From: CAVQEK01 sp964596645
GTDB lineage: Bacteria; Bacteroidota; Bacteroidia; Cytophagales; Cyclobacteriaceae
Length of the DNA: 64,000 bases
Assembly (NCBI GenBank): GCA_964596645.1
Contig: CAZQVB010000026.1
Coordinates: 1 to 64,000, forward strand
Reading direction: 5' to 3'
Shown here: in pieces, positions 16,054 through 24,247 of the stretch
Position numbering within the stretch: position 1 is the stretch's first letter
Layout of the letters: each line of letters opens with the position of its first letter
The notes under the pieces: generated by a model
Database searches by the model: none
What the model was told of the DNA's origin: nothing
Seen by the model: only the letters and a program-made list of their open reading frames with translations
Translations under genes and position numbers: made by a program

Positions 16054-16737
16054 ATGCTTAGGAAAACCAGGAACATATTAAAAAGCAGAGGCTACCGGAT
16101 TTTTGAAAATCCATACCAGCTCAATATCGTAGCGTACCGGAGCAAACATGTCCGAAGCAACCGCTTTGATGACGAAATCCATGTCTTTTACAAGAATGAA
16201 CAGGGTCAGTGGGTATATCACGTGTTCCCAGCTACTACCGATCCCGGGCAATACTGGCTAGACAATCCCTTACATCCTCAAGGTACTGCTTTTTTGAAAA
16301 AAGGACAGTATGTAAATTCTTATGCGATTGGACTGCACCGTGGGATTTATGAGGCAGTCGTGCAGATGGAGCCTGTGACGGTAATTCGTGATTATGACCG
16401 AAAGGGGATTTTCAACTGGTTTGAAAGCGGGTCTCCGGATACCGGAAATTTCGGCATCAACATCCATAGAGCCAGACAATCCGGATCAACGAATGTGATT
16501 GACAATTTTTCTGCCGGTTGCCTGGTTTTCGCTGATGCCTCGGACTACGACTTCTTTATGAAGCTGGCCAAAGTCCACCGAAGCGTACATGGCAACCGCT
16601 TCACACTGACCTTGGTAGACTTCCGGGATGAGCGCAGACGAACCCTGAGCATTGCTGCCTGGACTTCTTTAATAGCGTCTTCAGTGGCAGTAGTAGCCAA
16701 CTCTTTTATTAACCAAAAAAGCTATGCAACTATCTAA
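16054..16737 (+). CDS. L,D-transpeptidase-like (YkuD-type) protein
   Basis: The 227-aa product has H138 in GINIHRA and C156 in SAGCLVF, the spaced His and S-x-G-C pair seen in YkuD-type L,D-transpeptidases, with a GxxDTGNFG segment before them. A hydrophobic stretch near the C terminus (TSLIASSVAVVANSFI) may anchor it. Known enzymes cross-link or cut peptidoglycan peptides. In this operon it would be a third cell-wall enzyme. The family match is by motif only. Confidence 0.55.
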   Translation: MLRKTRNILKSRGYRIFENPYQLNIVAYRSKHVRSNRFDDEIHVFYKNEQGQWVYHVFPATTDPGQYWLDNPLHPQGTAFLKKGQYVNSYAIGLHRGIYEAVVQMEPVTVIRDYDRKGIFNWFESGSPDTGNFGINIHRARQSGSTNVIDNFSAGCLVFADASDYDFFMKLAKVHRSVHGNRFTLTLVDFRDERRRTLSIAAWTSLIASSVAVVANSFINQKSYATI

Positions 16738-16951
16738 AAATACCAAGAAGGCAGGGTTGGCACTCATCGGCTCAATGGCTGGGTTCTTGATGGCTAAACA
16801 GTTGAAAATAGAGGACTATTACCCTTTTATTTTGTTGGGTGGCTTTTTGGGTAACACCATTGGTGAGGAGTTGATACTGGAAGAGTGCCACACGCAAAAT
16901 ACCCTGGGATACATAGACCGCAACGGACAACTTAAACTGATAGCACTATGA
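16724..16951 (+). CDS. Small glycine-rich membrane protein
   Basis: The 75-aa product has two hydrophobic stretches (GLALIGSMAGFLMAKQL and YYPFILLGGFLGNTIGEEL). It overlaps the preceding gene by 14 bases and the following one by 4. No family recognised; it fits the series of small membrane proteins in this operon. Confidence 0.5.
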   Translation: MQLSKNTKKAGLALIGSMAGFLMAKQLKIEDYYPFILLGGFLGNTIGEELILEECHTQNTLGYIDRNGQLKLIAL

Positions 16952-17355
16952 AGATTGATCTTGATAAACTATATGTGATATATAAACCCACCCGGCATTC
17001 TGAAAAAGCTGATGTGTTTGACGGTCGTCCAGATACTTTGGCTGGGCTTTTTCGCCAGGTGCTGGGTGGATTGAAAATAGAGCAAGTCCACGCCATATAT
17101 ACAACACCTGCAGAGGCGGAGAAAGAAGCAAACCACTTGCAAAAAAAACCAGCAAAGAAAAAACGTAAGCCTACTGCACCGATTAAAAAGGGACAAGGCT
17201 ATGCCATTTTCGGCAGTGAAGTGAAATCTAGTGATAAATACCGGGTGCAATCTAAGCCTAAAGTTTATCGCAACAAGAAAGAAGCCGAAACTGTGCTTAG
17301 GCAGATGCTCAAGAAGGGCTGGAAACGATCCGATCTTAAAATCCTCAAGTACTAA
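16948..17355 (+). CDS. Basic hypothetical protein of the virion-like operon
   Basis: The 135-aa product is Lys-rich (KKPAKKKRKPTAPIKKG in the middle) with two similar halves that each look like a small alpha/beta unit (YVIYKPTRHSEKADVF and YAIFGSEVKSSDKYRV). The stop shares its last base with the start of the next gene. It could bind nucleic acid; no family recognised. Confidence 0.5.
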   Translation: MKIDLDKLYVIYKPTRHSEKADVFDGRPDTLAGLFRQVLGGLKIEQVHAIYTTPAEAEKEANHLQKKPAKKKRKPTAPIKKGQGYAIFGSEVKSSDKYRVQSKPKVYRNKKEAETVLRQMLKKGWKRSDLKILKY

Positions 17356-17762
17356 TGAAGAAGAAAGTAGTCACATCCGGAAATAAGCCAATAGATAAGA
17401 AACTGCGCTATGCTGTTTTCAATCGCAATAATCGTCTGGTCAGAAATGGCATGTTTACGGCCGGGGAAATTCAGGAGTACCTTAACCAAAAGGTGTATGT
17501 GGGGAAGTCCTATTATGCTATTGAATTGAAAGGACTTAATCGGAAGCTTACAGCTAAGGAGTTGAAACCTCTGGAAAATAAGCTGAAAAATGGAGAAGAT
17601 ACTCTTCTTACCAAAGACCTGGCTGATTTGAAAGCCTTGCTTAAAATCCTGAAAGCCAAGCCGGCTCGGGAAGGCATGATCAGAGCCTACCATTTTGATA
17701 CTGCGCTGCGTGAAGAAATCCCTTTGAGCATCTGGATGAAAATGGGAGGGGATACGCTATAA
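17355..17762 (+). CDS. Hypothetical protein, last gene of the virion-like operon
   Basis: The 135-aa product is basic at the N terminus (RYAVFNRNNRLVRNGMF resembles the YAIFGSE segment of the preceding protein) and helical in the middle (LKPLENKLKNGEDTLLTKDLADLKALLKIL). No family recognised. It ends the run of overlapping genes. Confidence 0.5.
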   Translation: MKKKVVTSGNKPIDKKLRYAVFNRNNRLVRNGMFTAGEIQEYLNQKVYVGKSYYAIELKGLNRKLTAKELKPLENKLKNGEDTLLTKDLADLKALLKILKAKPAREGMIRAYHFDTALREEIPLSIWMKMGGDTL

Positions 17763-17772
17763 GTGAAGAAGT

Positions 17773-18036
17773 ATGGAAAAGTCAGGTTCACCCCAAAGCA
17801 TTCATAATTCATCTTCAAAGATGATGCCCATCACATTTGATGATGAACAGCTTCCCAAAGTCAAAGCCTACTACAAATACGAGCTGGCCGAGATGTACAG
17901 CGTCTGCACCAAAACCTTCTCCACTTGGATTCATATGTATTTTGAAGAACTCCAGCAATTCGGCTACACCAAACACACCAAACTCCTCCGCCCGGAGATT
18001 GTGAGGTTTTTGTTTGAGCGGTTGGGGGAGCCTTAG
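17773..18036 (+). CDS. Small HTH protein, DUF4248-like
   Basis: The 87-aa product contains YELAEMYSVCTKTFSTWIHMYFEEL, a helix-turn-helix-like segment, and ends LLRPEIVRFLFERLGEP, the C-terminal pattern of DUF4248. Translation may instead start at the ATG at 17821. It follows the virion-like operon by 10 bases. Part of its 3' end is repeated at 18822-18872. Confidence 0.6.
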   Translation: MEKSGSPQSIHNSSSKMMPITFDDEQLPKVKAYYKYELAEMYSVCTKTFSTWIHMYFEELQQFGYTKHTKLLRPEIVRFLFERLGEP

Positions 18037-18159
18037 TCAATGGATTGCGAGACTTGATAGTATTCATCAAGTTTTGATTGGGGAACTTTACAAAGTGGAA
18101 GACATTTTGGATCCCCTGGAGAGGCAGACTAAAAAGACCCTGCGCAACGGAAAGTAATT

Positions 18160-18414
18160 TCAATTTTGATCAGTTGCAATTTGCTGAAAGAAGTCTTCAA
18201 TCCTCGTATCAAGTGAATTCAAAATCCGGCAAAGAGTTTTCAGAGTCAGATTTACTTCACCTTGTTCGATGCCCCAATAATGAGCACGACTGAAGTTATT
18301 CTGAATAGCAAATTTTTCGTAGTTCTTGATGCCTTTCGATTCTCTGATCATTCGGATTTGATTCCCAATTTGCTTTTGTAGTTTAATACTATTATTTGTT
18401 GACTCTGAGTTCAT
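18160..18414 (-). CDS. XRE-family HTH transcriptional regulator
   Basis: The 84-aa product has a classical Cro/CI-type helix-turn-helix: IGNQIRMIRESKGIKNYEKF, then FSRAHYWGIEQGEVNLTLKTLCRIL. It is divergent from the 84-aa gene at 18519 and lies just upstream of the AT-rich helicase block, so it may repress that block. Length is typical of a phage or defence-island repressor. Confidence 0.8.
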   Translation of the reverse strand: MNSESTNNSIKLQKQIGNQIRMIRESKGIKNYEKFAIQNNFSRAHYWGIEQGEVNLTLKTLCRILNSLDTRIEDFFQQIATDQN

Positions 18415-18518
18415 ATGAGAATCTCAAAGTTTAATCTAATGCTCTTTTTAAAGTACCCTTTATAAAGAGTGATAGGAAAAAGTTGATTATTTTAGACATT
18501 GGGTAAACGAGAAAGCAT

Positions 18519-18773
18519 ATGGAAGAGTCTCACAAAATGGTTTTTATACCTTCGGATTCGGTAGCGTCAGAAAAAATGATGGTTGAGTTCGCAGAGTTGT
18601 TGGGATTTGTTGACCTTAAGAAATTACGAAGGAAGCTACGTCTTATTACTTTAAACTTTATAGCCACAGAGTCAGAGAATCTGACAGATGACCTGCCTGA
18701 ATTTCTTCAAGAACTCAATATCTTTTTTGACTTCTTGGATGTGATAGAGGATGAGTTGGAGAAACAAAAATGA
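18519..18773 (+). CDS. Acidic helical hypothetical protein (84 aa)
   Basis: The product is helical and acidic (LPEFLQELNIFFDFLDVIEDELEK). No family recognised. It is divergent from the XRE regulator, and the 104 bases between them probably hold both promoters. A small acidic protein beside a repressor and a helicase-nuclease could be a partner of either, but nothing proves it. Confidence 0.45.
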   Translation: MEESHKMVFIPSDSVASEKMMVEFAELLGFVDLKKLRRKLRLITLNFIATESENLTDDLPEFLQELNIFFDFLDVIEDELEKQK

Positions 18774-18821
18774 CCTATAAGTATCTGTAAAAAGCCGATT
18801 CTTACTGGATGAGGTCACATC

Positions 18822-18872
18822 AAATATACCAAACTATTGTGTCCGGAAATTGTGAGGTTTTTGTTTGAGCGC
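18822..18872 (+). pseudogene. 3' fragment of the DUF4248-like gene at 17773-18036
   Basis: The stretch from ACCAAACT through TTGTGAGGTTTTTGTTTGAG repeats the segment near 17967-18022 with few changes. No start is present. It marks the right end of a short insertion carrying the XRE regulator and the 84-aa gene, or a duplication made when the helicase block arrived. Confidence 0.6.
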
Positions 18873-18942
18873 GCCATAGATATAAAACGATCACCCTTTT
18901 GTTTGGGAAAATCTTGAATCCAATAAAGGTTTTCATAGATTT

Positions 18943-21900
18943 ATGAAACTAACCTTTATTAAAATATTGATGCCCGAAATAATTTTACCCAGATTAGAAA
19001 GAGTAATCTACAACAAGCCAGGAAATAAAAATATAATAAAGCAGTTTTTAGCACCAGCGAAGAAGACAGATTTCAACATCGTTGAAAGTGACCGAAATAC
19101 TGTGACTATCAGGGTGGGTGATGAATCAATTCTTTTAACCAGTAACAGAAATCAATCATCTGATAAGAAATTTATCCTTTTAATTAACAGGAAACCAACC
19201 AGGGAGATACTCAACGGTGAAGATTTTAAGATTAGAGGATGGTTAAAACACCCATGGTTAAAAAACCATTCAACAAGTCAGGTTATAGGATCGTGGAAGA
19301 ATGATTTTCAATTTAAAGAAGAGGACGCAACAAGTAATACCAATGGATTAAGGACACCACAAATGGGTGCGCTCTATAATATTATGGGACATTTAAAAAT
19401 GCCTTTAGAGTCAGGTATTATAGTGCTTCCTACGGGAACTGGTAAGACCGAGACTATGCTTTCGGCCCTTGTTGCTAATCGCTGTGAGAAGCTGCTAGTG
19501 GCTGTACCCTCGGATGCGTTAAGAAATCAAATATCTGGAAAATTTCTGTCATTGGGTCTACTGAAAGATTTCGGAGTAGTTGGAGAGAAATCCCTTTATC
19601 CCATAGTAGGTATTGTTAAGCAGCGGTTTTCTACTTTAAATGAGGTCAAGGATTTTTTTGAACAATGCAATGTAGTGGTGACTACCATGAACATTCTGAC
19701 TTCATTACCCGAGGACCAGCAGAATGCTATATCAGCTGTATGTACCCATTTTTTTATTGATGAGGCGCATCATGTAAAAGCTAAAACCTGGGATGGTTTT
19801 GCACAGTGTTTTGATGCACGGAAAATCATTCAATACACGGCAACTCCATTTCGCAATGATGGTAAGAGAATAGAGGGAAAAATGATATTTAACTTTCCCC
19901 TAAAAGAAGCTCAGGAGCAGGGATATTTTCAAAAGATTGAATTTTTACCTATTAGGGAGTACAACCCAAAAAAATCTGATGAAATAATTGCCGAAACTGC
20001 AATCAATAAATTGAGAGAGGATTTGAAAAATGGTTTTAACCATATACTTATGGCTCGGTGTGCCAATAAGGAAAGGGCTAGAGCCGTCTATAAATTATAC
20101 GAGGCTGAAGGTGATCTAAACCCCATACTTCTATACTCAGGGGTTAAAGACTTCAAAAAGAATTATGCCCAGATTATTGAGAAGAAATCCAGGATTATAA
20201 TCTGTGTGGATATGCTTGGAGAAGGGTTTGATCTTCCAGAACTTAAAATAGCTGCCTTTCATGATATTAGAAAAAGTCTACCCATAACACTACAGTTTGC
20301 AGGGAGGTTTACAAGGACCAAGTTTGATGAGGAGTTAGGCAATGCTTGCTTTATAGCCAATATAGCGAATGTGGAAGTGAAAGATGAGTTGGAAGATCTG
20401 TATTCCAGAGATGCAGACTGGAACAGGCTTCTTTCGGATATTAGTCATGCTAAAATTAAAGAAGAAGGAGATTACAAAAATTTATTGCAAGGCTTTACAA
20501 AACTGGCTGATTCAAATATTCCCTTTCAAAATATCAAGCCCAAACTGAGTACGGTAGCATATAAAAATAAAACTACCACCTGGAATCCGAGGAATTACGA
20601 AAAAGGCATTTCAGACCTTAAAGACTGTGAGTATAAATTCTTTGACATAAATCATGATGAAAAAATGTTTGTACTCATTACAGCCAAAAGACAGGAATTA
20701 GACTGGGTAAAACATAAGAATATCTATGTGCTTGATTGGAAATTGATATTGGTTTATTGGGAGACGAAAAACAATCTTTTGTTTATAAATAGCTCCGATA
20801 ACAGCAGTCTTTATAAGGAACTGGCTCAGGCTGTGATTGGTGAAAATGCTGAGATGATTGATAAGATCAACGTGTTTAAAGCTTTTCACAATATCCAGCG
20901 CACAAAACTTCACAACGTGGGTTTACGGCTTTTTTTGGGGAAGGACATTCGTTTTCGGATGAGTGTAGGTAGTGACGTTGGTGAAGCATTAGGAATAGCA
21001 GAGCGACAAAAAGGGGAAAAGGCTTTTGTTGTAGGAGTTGGATATGAAAATGGAGAGCCCATCAACATCGGTTGCTCTTACAAAGGGAGGATATGGACTA
21101 AATTGGCTGGGGACATAGGCCACTACAAAAAGTGGTGTACAAATCTTGGAGCAAAACTCGCTAATGATCAGTTAGACCCAAATCAAATCCTTAGAGAAAC
21201 TCTAATTCCCACGCTGGTAATTGAGCGCCCTGCAATTTTTCCTGTGTGGATTGACTGGGATGTTGATATGTATATGAGCCATGAAAGTAGGTTTAGATTT
21301 TTAGTGAATGGTTCCCTTTATGATATGGCCAATTGTGAACTAACGCTAACAAGTCCTTCCGATCAAGGCAATATCACATTTGCACTTGTCATGGGACATA
21401 CTTCTGCCGAGTTTGAAGTGGTGCTATTTGAAAATACTGAGACCGATACGGCATATCCAGACTTTAAAATCGTTCAAAAAACCAAAGTCAAAATTGAAGT
21501 AGAATATGGCTCAAACCGTATGGTAGCTAATAAGTTCTTTGAAGAATTTGTACCAACTGTTTGGTTTGCCGATGGCTCTTCACTAACCGGCAATGTTTTT
21601 TATAATCTAAAACAAATTATAGCCCCTTATCCGAAAGAAAACATCATCGCATGGGATTGGACAGGAGTGGATATCAGTAAAGAAGCACAAAAGGTAAATC
21701 CAAAAGTGACCAATTCCATTCAGTTCAAGGTCATTCAAGATTTAAAAAAGGAAGATTTTGACATTATATATGATGACGATTATTCGGGGGAAATTGCGGA
21801 TGTCCTTGCATTAAAATTATATGATGACAGGCTTGAGGTGCAAATGTATCATTTAAAATTTGCTGTAGATGGGAAGGCATCTAATAATATTAAAAACCTT

Positions 21901-22224
21901 TATGAAGTATGTGGTCAGGCTCAAAAATCCGTTCACTGGAAACACAAAGAGGGCAGGGATTTCATTTCGCATTTGCTACGCAGGGAACCAAAAACAAGGA
22001 AAGGGGCATCGTGCTCACGTTTGGAAAAAGGAACATTAGGCGATTTGGAAAACTTATTGTCAATCGTAAAACAGCAAATTCCAGTCAAGTACGAGATTTA
22101 TATTGTGCAGCCTGGCATATCCAAGACCAACGTAACTGATGATATCCTGACACTTCTGGGGGTAACTGAAAATTATATCAAGGAAATCGGAGGAATAACC
22201 ACTAAAGTCATCGCAAATAAATAA
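18943..22224 (+). CDS. SF2 DEAH helicase fused to a PD-(D/E)XK-type nuclease domain
   Basis: The 1093-aa product carries Walker A PTGTGKT at 163-169, DEAH at 273, TATPFRND, and motif VI QFAGRFTRT. Near the C terminus, YSGEIADVLAL (947 onward) followed by QMYHLKF with K972 fits the D/E...D...K layout of a PD-(D/E)XK nuclease domain as found in restriction-type helicases. The gene is clearly more AT-rich than its neighbours: 60 bases from 19021 contain 19 G or C. It is followed after 26 bases by a CoiA-like gene. A phage or plasmid defence role is the best inference; a Type III restriction-like subunit is the nearest analogy. Confidence 0.75.
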   Translation: MKLTFIKILMPEIILPRLERVIYNKPGNKNIIKQFLAPAKKTDFNIVESDRNTVTIRVGDESILLTSNRNQSSDKKFILLINRKPTREILNGEDFKIRGWLKHPWLKNHSTSQVIGSWKNDFQFKEEDATSNTNGLRTPQMGALYNIMGHLKMPLESGIIVLPTGTGKTETMLSALVANRCEKLLVAVPSDALRNQISGKFLSLGLLKDFGVVGEKSLYPIVGIVKQRFSTLNEVKDFFEQCNVVVTTMNILTSLPEDQQNAISAVCTHFFIDEAHHVKAKTWDGFAQCFDARKIIQYTATPFRNDGKRIEGKMIFNFPLKEAQEQGYFQKIEFLPIREYNPKKSDEIIAETAINKLREDLKNGFNHILMARCANKERARAVYKLYEAEGDLNPILLYSGVKDFKKNYAQIIEKKSRIIICVDMLGEGFDLPELKIAAFHDIRKSLPITLQFAGRFTRTKFDEELGNACFIANIANVEVKDELEDLYSRDADWNRLLSDISHAKIKEEGDYKNLLQGFTKLADSNIPFQNIKPKLSTVAYKNKTTTWNPRNYEKGISDLKDCEYKFFDINHDEKMFVLITAKRQELDWVKHKNIYVLDWKLILVYWETKNNLLFINSSDNSSLYKELAQAVIGENAEMIDKINVFKAFHNIQRTKLHNVGLRLFLGKDIRFRMSVGSDVGEALGIAERQKGEKAFVVGVGYENGEPINIGCSYKGRIWTKLAGDIGHYKKWCTNLGAKLANDQLDPNQILRETLIPTLVIERPAIFPVWIDWDVDMYMSHESRFRFLVNGSLYDMANCELTLTSPSDQGNITFALVMGHTSAEFEVVLFENTETDTAYPDFKIVQKTKVKIEVEYGSNRMVANKFFEEFVPTVWFADGSSLTGNVFYNLKQIIAPYPKENIIAWDWTGVDISKEAQKVNPKVTNSIQFKVIQDLKKEDFDIIYDDDYSGEIADVLALKLYDDRLEVQMYHLKFAVDGKASNNIKNLYEVCGQAQKSVHWKHKEGRDFISHLLRREPKTRKGASCSRLEKGTLGDLENLLSIVKQQIPVKYEIYIVQPGISKTNVTDDILTLLGVTENYIKEIGGITTKVIANK

Positions 22225-22250
22225 GAGGGTGTTTATATGAAAATTAATAA

Positions 22251-23207
22251 ATGATACAAAGTAAACTCAGGGCATATAATTTCAAGGATGGGGAATGGGA
22301 GACCGTGACCAGATGGCAATTAATACATATGTCTGAGTTGGAATACAAAAAATTTAAGGAGCATAATTTTCCATTATACCTTAAAAAAGACCATAGTAGT
22401 TACAAACTCACTTTCAATCAACGTCAGAAAACATTCAGGTTTTATCCGGGACAAATACCCGATGATAAAAAAGGTTCTTCAGGCTTGACCATAGCACATC
22501 AATTGGCTCAGGAGGTCATTTCTAACTTACGTACCTTACACCTTAAACTTACCGATAAACGGTTTAAGCCTTACAAGAAAGTAGATATTGACATTGAAGC
22601 AGACCAAATATTTGAAGAACATCGTACAACAGCAAATGACAATGAATACATCGTTGATTTGCTCGTGCTTTTCTCAAAGCCAGCATGGCTCGCACTTAAG
22701 TGGAACAGAATACTGATTCTGGAAGTGTATGTAACCAATGAATTAAGAGGCCAAAAAATCATTGATTTTGAAAAAAAAGGATTGTCCATGGCAGAGGTTG
22801 TGATAGGGTCAAAGCTTAAGATTAAAAAAACAGCTTCCGAGGTTTCAGAGCGTGAAGAAGACCAACTGAGAAATATAATGAAACATGCCTTTTCTAAACA
22901 GATTTACGGTGATCTCTGGATTGATACCAGTACTTCCAAATATTTAGAAAATGAAGTTCTCAAAGAACGTGAAGGACAAATCACAGCATTGAAACAGCGA
23001 GTTCAAATTAGTCAAGATAAAATTAACGTTTTGAACGAAGGTTTGGAGCTTAAAGATCAACAGCTTAGAGAAACCCAGAGAAATTTAAAAACATTTGATC
23101 TCGCATTGCAGAAGGAGGCCTCGCAAAAAACATGTCTGAAAAAAGAGCTTAATCATTGGGAGTCTAAATCTAAGTTTCAGAGATTATTGGATCTGCTACG
23201 AAAATAA
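22251..23207 (+). CDS. CoiA-like nuclease-fold protein with coiled-coil tail
   Basis: In the 318-aa product, residues about 75-200 show a CoiA-like pattern: SSGLTIAHQLAQEVISNL, then YIVDLLVLF, ILILEVYVTNEL and IIDFEKKGLSMAEVVIG, matching the D...E-x-[QK] strands of PD-(D/E)XK nucleases. The last 100 residues form a coiled coil (KQRVQISQDKINVLNEGLELKDQQL). It is AT-rich like the helicase gene before it, and the two probably form one operon. The nuclease call is by pattern only. Confidence 0.5.
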   Translation: MIQSKLRAYNFKDGEWETVTRWQLIHMSELEYKKFKEHNFPLYLKKDHSSYKLTFNQRQKTFRFYPGQIPDDKKGSSGLTIAHQLAQEVISNLRTLHLKLTDKRFKPYKKVDIDIEADQIFEEHRTTANDNEYIVDLLVLFSKPAWLALKWNRILILEVYVTNELRGQKIIDFEKKGLSMAEVVIGSKLKIKKTASEVSEREEDQLRNIMKHAFSKQIYGDLWIDTSTSKYLENEVLKEREGQITALKQRVQISQDKINVLNEGLELKDQQLRETQRNLKTFDLALQKEASQKTCLKKELNHWESKSKFQRLLDLLRK

Positions 23208-23226
23208 TTCATAAAGCCACCTCATC

Positions 23227-23269
23227 CCGAACCAAGCCGAAAGCAGTTTTCTGATCTGTGCTATGATTG
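23227..23269 (+). promoter_or_regulatory. Promoter with shared upstream box, copy 1
   Basis: The box CCGAACCAAGCCGAAAG (23227-23243) is followed after exactly 18 bases by TATGATTG (23262-23269), a 7 of 8 match to the Bacteroidota -7 element TAnnTTTG. The gene start is at 23285. The same arrangement recurs at 26312-26354 with one base changed in the box. The box occupies the place of the -33 element and may bind an activator or define a special promoter class. Confidence 0.5.
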
Positions 23270-23284
23270 TTAAAAAAAGCAATC

Positions 23285-23455
23285 ATGGCAAGTAAGAAGA
23301 CAACTAAAAGAAGATCCACTTCCGGAAAATCAGCCAACACTCAAAGGGTGACATTAATTAGCAGACATGCTAAGCATACCCGGAAGAAGGGAGAAGCTTG
23401 GACAAAGGCTATTCAGCGGGCTACCCGTGAGTTAAAGAATTCCGGTAAGCTTTAG
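23285..23455 (+). CDS. Small basic protein, histone-like composition
   Basis: The 56-aa product is strongly basic and rich in Lys, Arg, Ser and Thr (SKKTTKRRSTSGKSANTQRV), with a helical end (AWTKAIQRATRELKNSG). The ATG at 23285 is preferred to an in-frame TTG at 23267 because the promoter-like element ends at 23269. It could bind DNA. No family recognised. Confidence 0.55.
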   Translation: MASKKTTKRRSTSGKSANTQRVTLISRHAKHTRKKGEAWTKAIQRATRELKNSGKL

Positions 23456-23467
23456 ACTGCTTAGGCT

Positions 23468-24004
23468 ATGGAAATATTGAAGCATTTGCATCCAGTGGTG
23501 GGCACCCAGGAATTAAATGACTTGGTTTGGAAACTGGCAAAGCATCACGGTCACAAGTCAGACCAGAATGCCATTGTATTCCAGACTGAGAATGATTACC
23601 ATAGGATCAGTTCGCAGGTTCATTATAAGAACCTTCATCTGGAAACACTTTTTGATTGGCCATCAACTGATTCGTATTGTAAGGTAAGCCAGCTACCTGG
23701 TTATCCATACGCCCTGGTAATTGTCTGGCCTCCCTACCGCGCTTATTTTCATCCGGAATATCCGCACCCACATACATTGCCTGTTGAAATCACTTTCATT
23801 TACCATACCCTGCAATTATTGGCGGTTGGTGGATTATTGATCATTCTGGCTAGCCTCGACCAAAAGAATTGGCCTATGGCAGAACTGGACAAAATAGCAG
23901 AAAAGATTGATGAGTTTGTGCTTCCACCTGTTTTCGGCCAGTCAGTGGAACACGCTTTGATGGTCTACAGACGCAAAGCCACCGATGCAGTGCGCTATGA
24001 ATGA
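23468..24004 (+). CDS. Methyltransferase-like protein with WPPY motif, no clear SAM motif
   Basis: The 178-aa product has ALVIVWPPYRAYF at about residues 77-90 and, after a gap, HTLQLLAVGGLLIILASLDQ. This is the order of motif IV (NPPY/DPPY) and the following strand in N6-adenine methyltransferases. I do not see a glycine-rich motif I for S-adenosylmethionine, so it may be a partial or non-catalytic derivative. It precedes the fused methyltransferase gene by two genes, in the same direction. Confidence 0.45.
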   Translation: MEILKHLHPVVGTQELNDLVWKLAKHHGHKSDQNAIVFQTENDYHRISSQVHYKNLHLETLFDWPSTDSYCKVSQLPGYPYALVIVWPPYRAYFHPEYPHPHTLPVEITFIYHTLQLLAVGGLLIILASLDQKNWPMAELDKIAEKIDEFVLPPVFGQSVEHALMVYRRKATDAVRYE

Positions 24005-24025
24005 ATAAAAATAAACTTCAATAAT

Positions 24026-24235
24026 ATGACCAGGACAAAACAGGATGAAGTCATTATCAAAGCATTAAAGTGTTACCAGAAATACCTGACAGAAGAAATC
24101 AGCTTTCATAATTCTATAAATCAGTCCGATGCCATTCGCAAGGCATTGATTACTGAATTGCACAGTGTGGAAGATGTACTTGACCCATTGGAAGGTGCAA
24201 AGAAGAAACCCAAAAGGGTTATCAGGAAGAAATAA
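24026..24235 (+). CDS. Small hypothetical protein (69 aa)
   Basis: The product is helical with a basic tail (EGAKKKPKRVIRKK). It sits 21 bases after the methyltransferase-like gene and 12 bases before the fused methyltransferase, so it is likely part of that operon. Function unknown. Confidence 0.5.
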   Translation: MTRTKQDEVIIKALKCYQKYLTEEISFHNSINQSDAIRKALITELHSVEDVLDPLEGAKKKPKRVIRKK

Positions 24236-24247
24236 GTAAGGGTTGAT

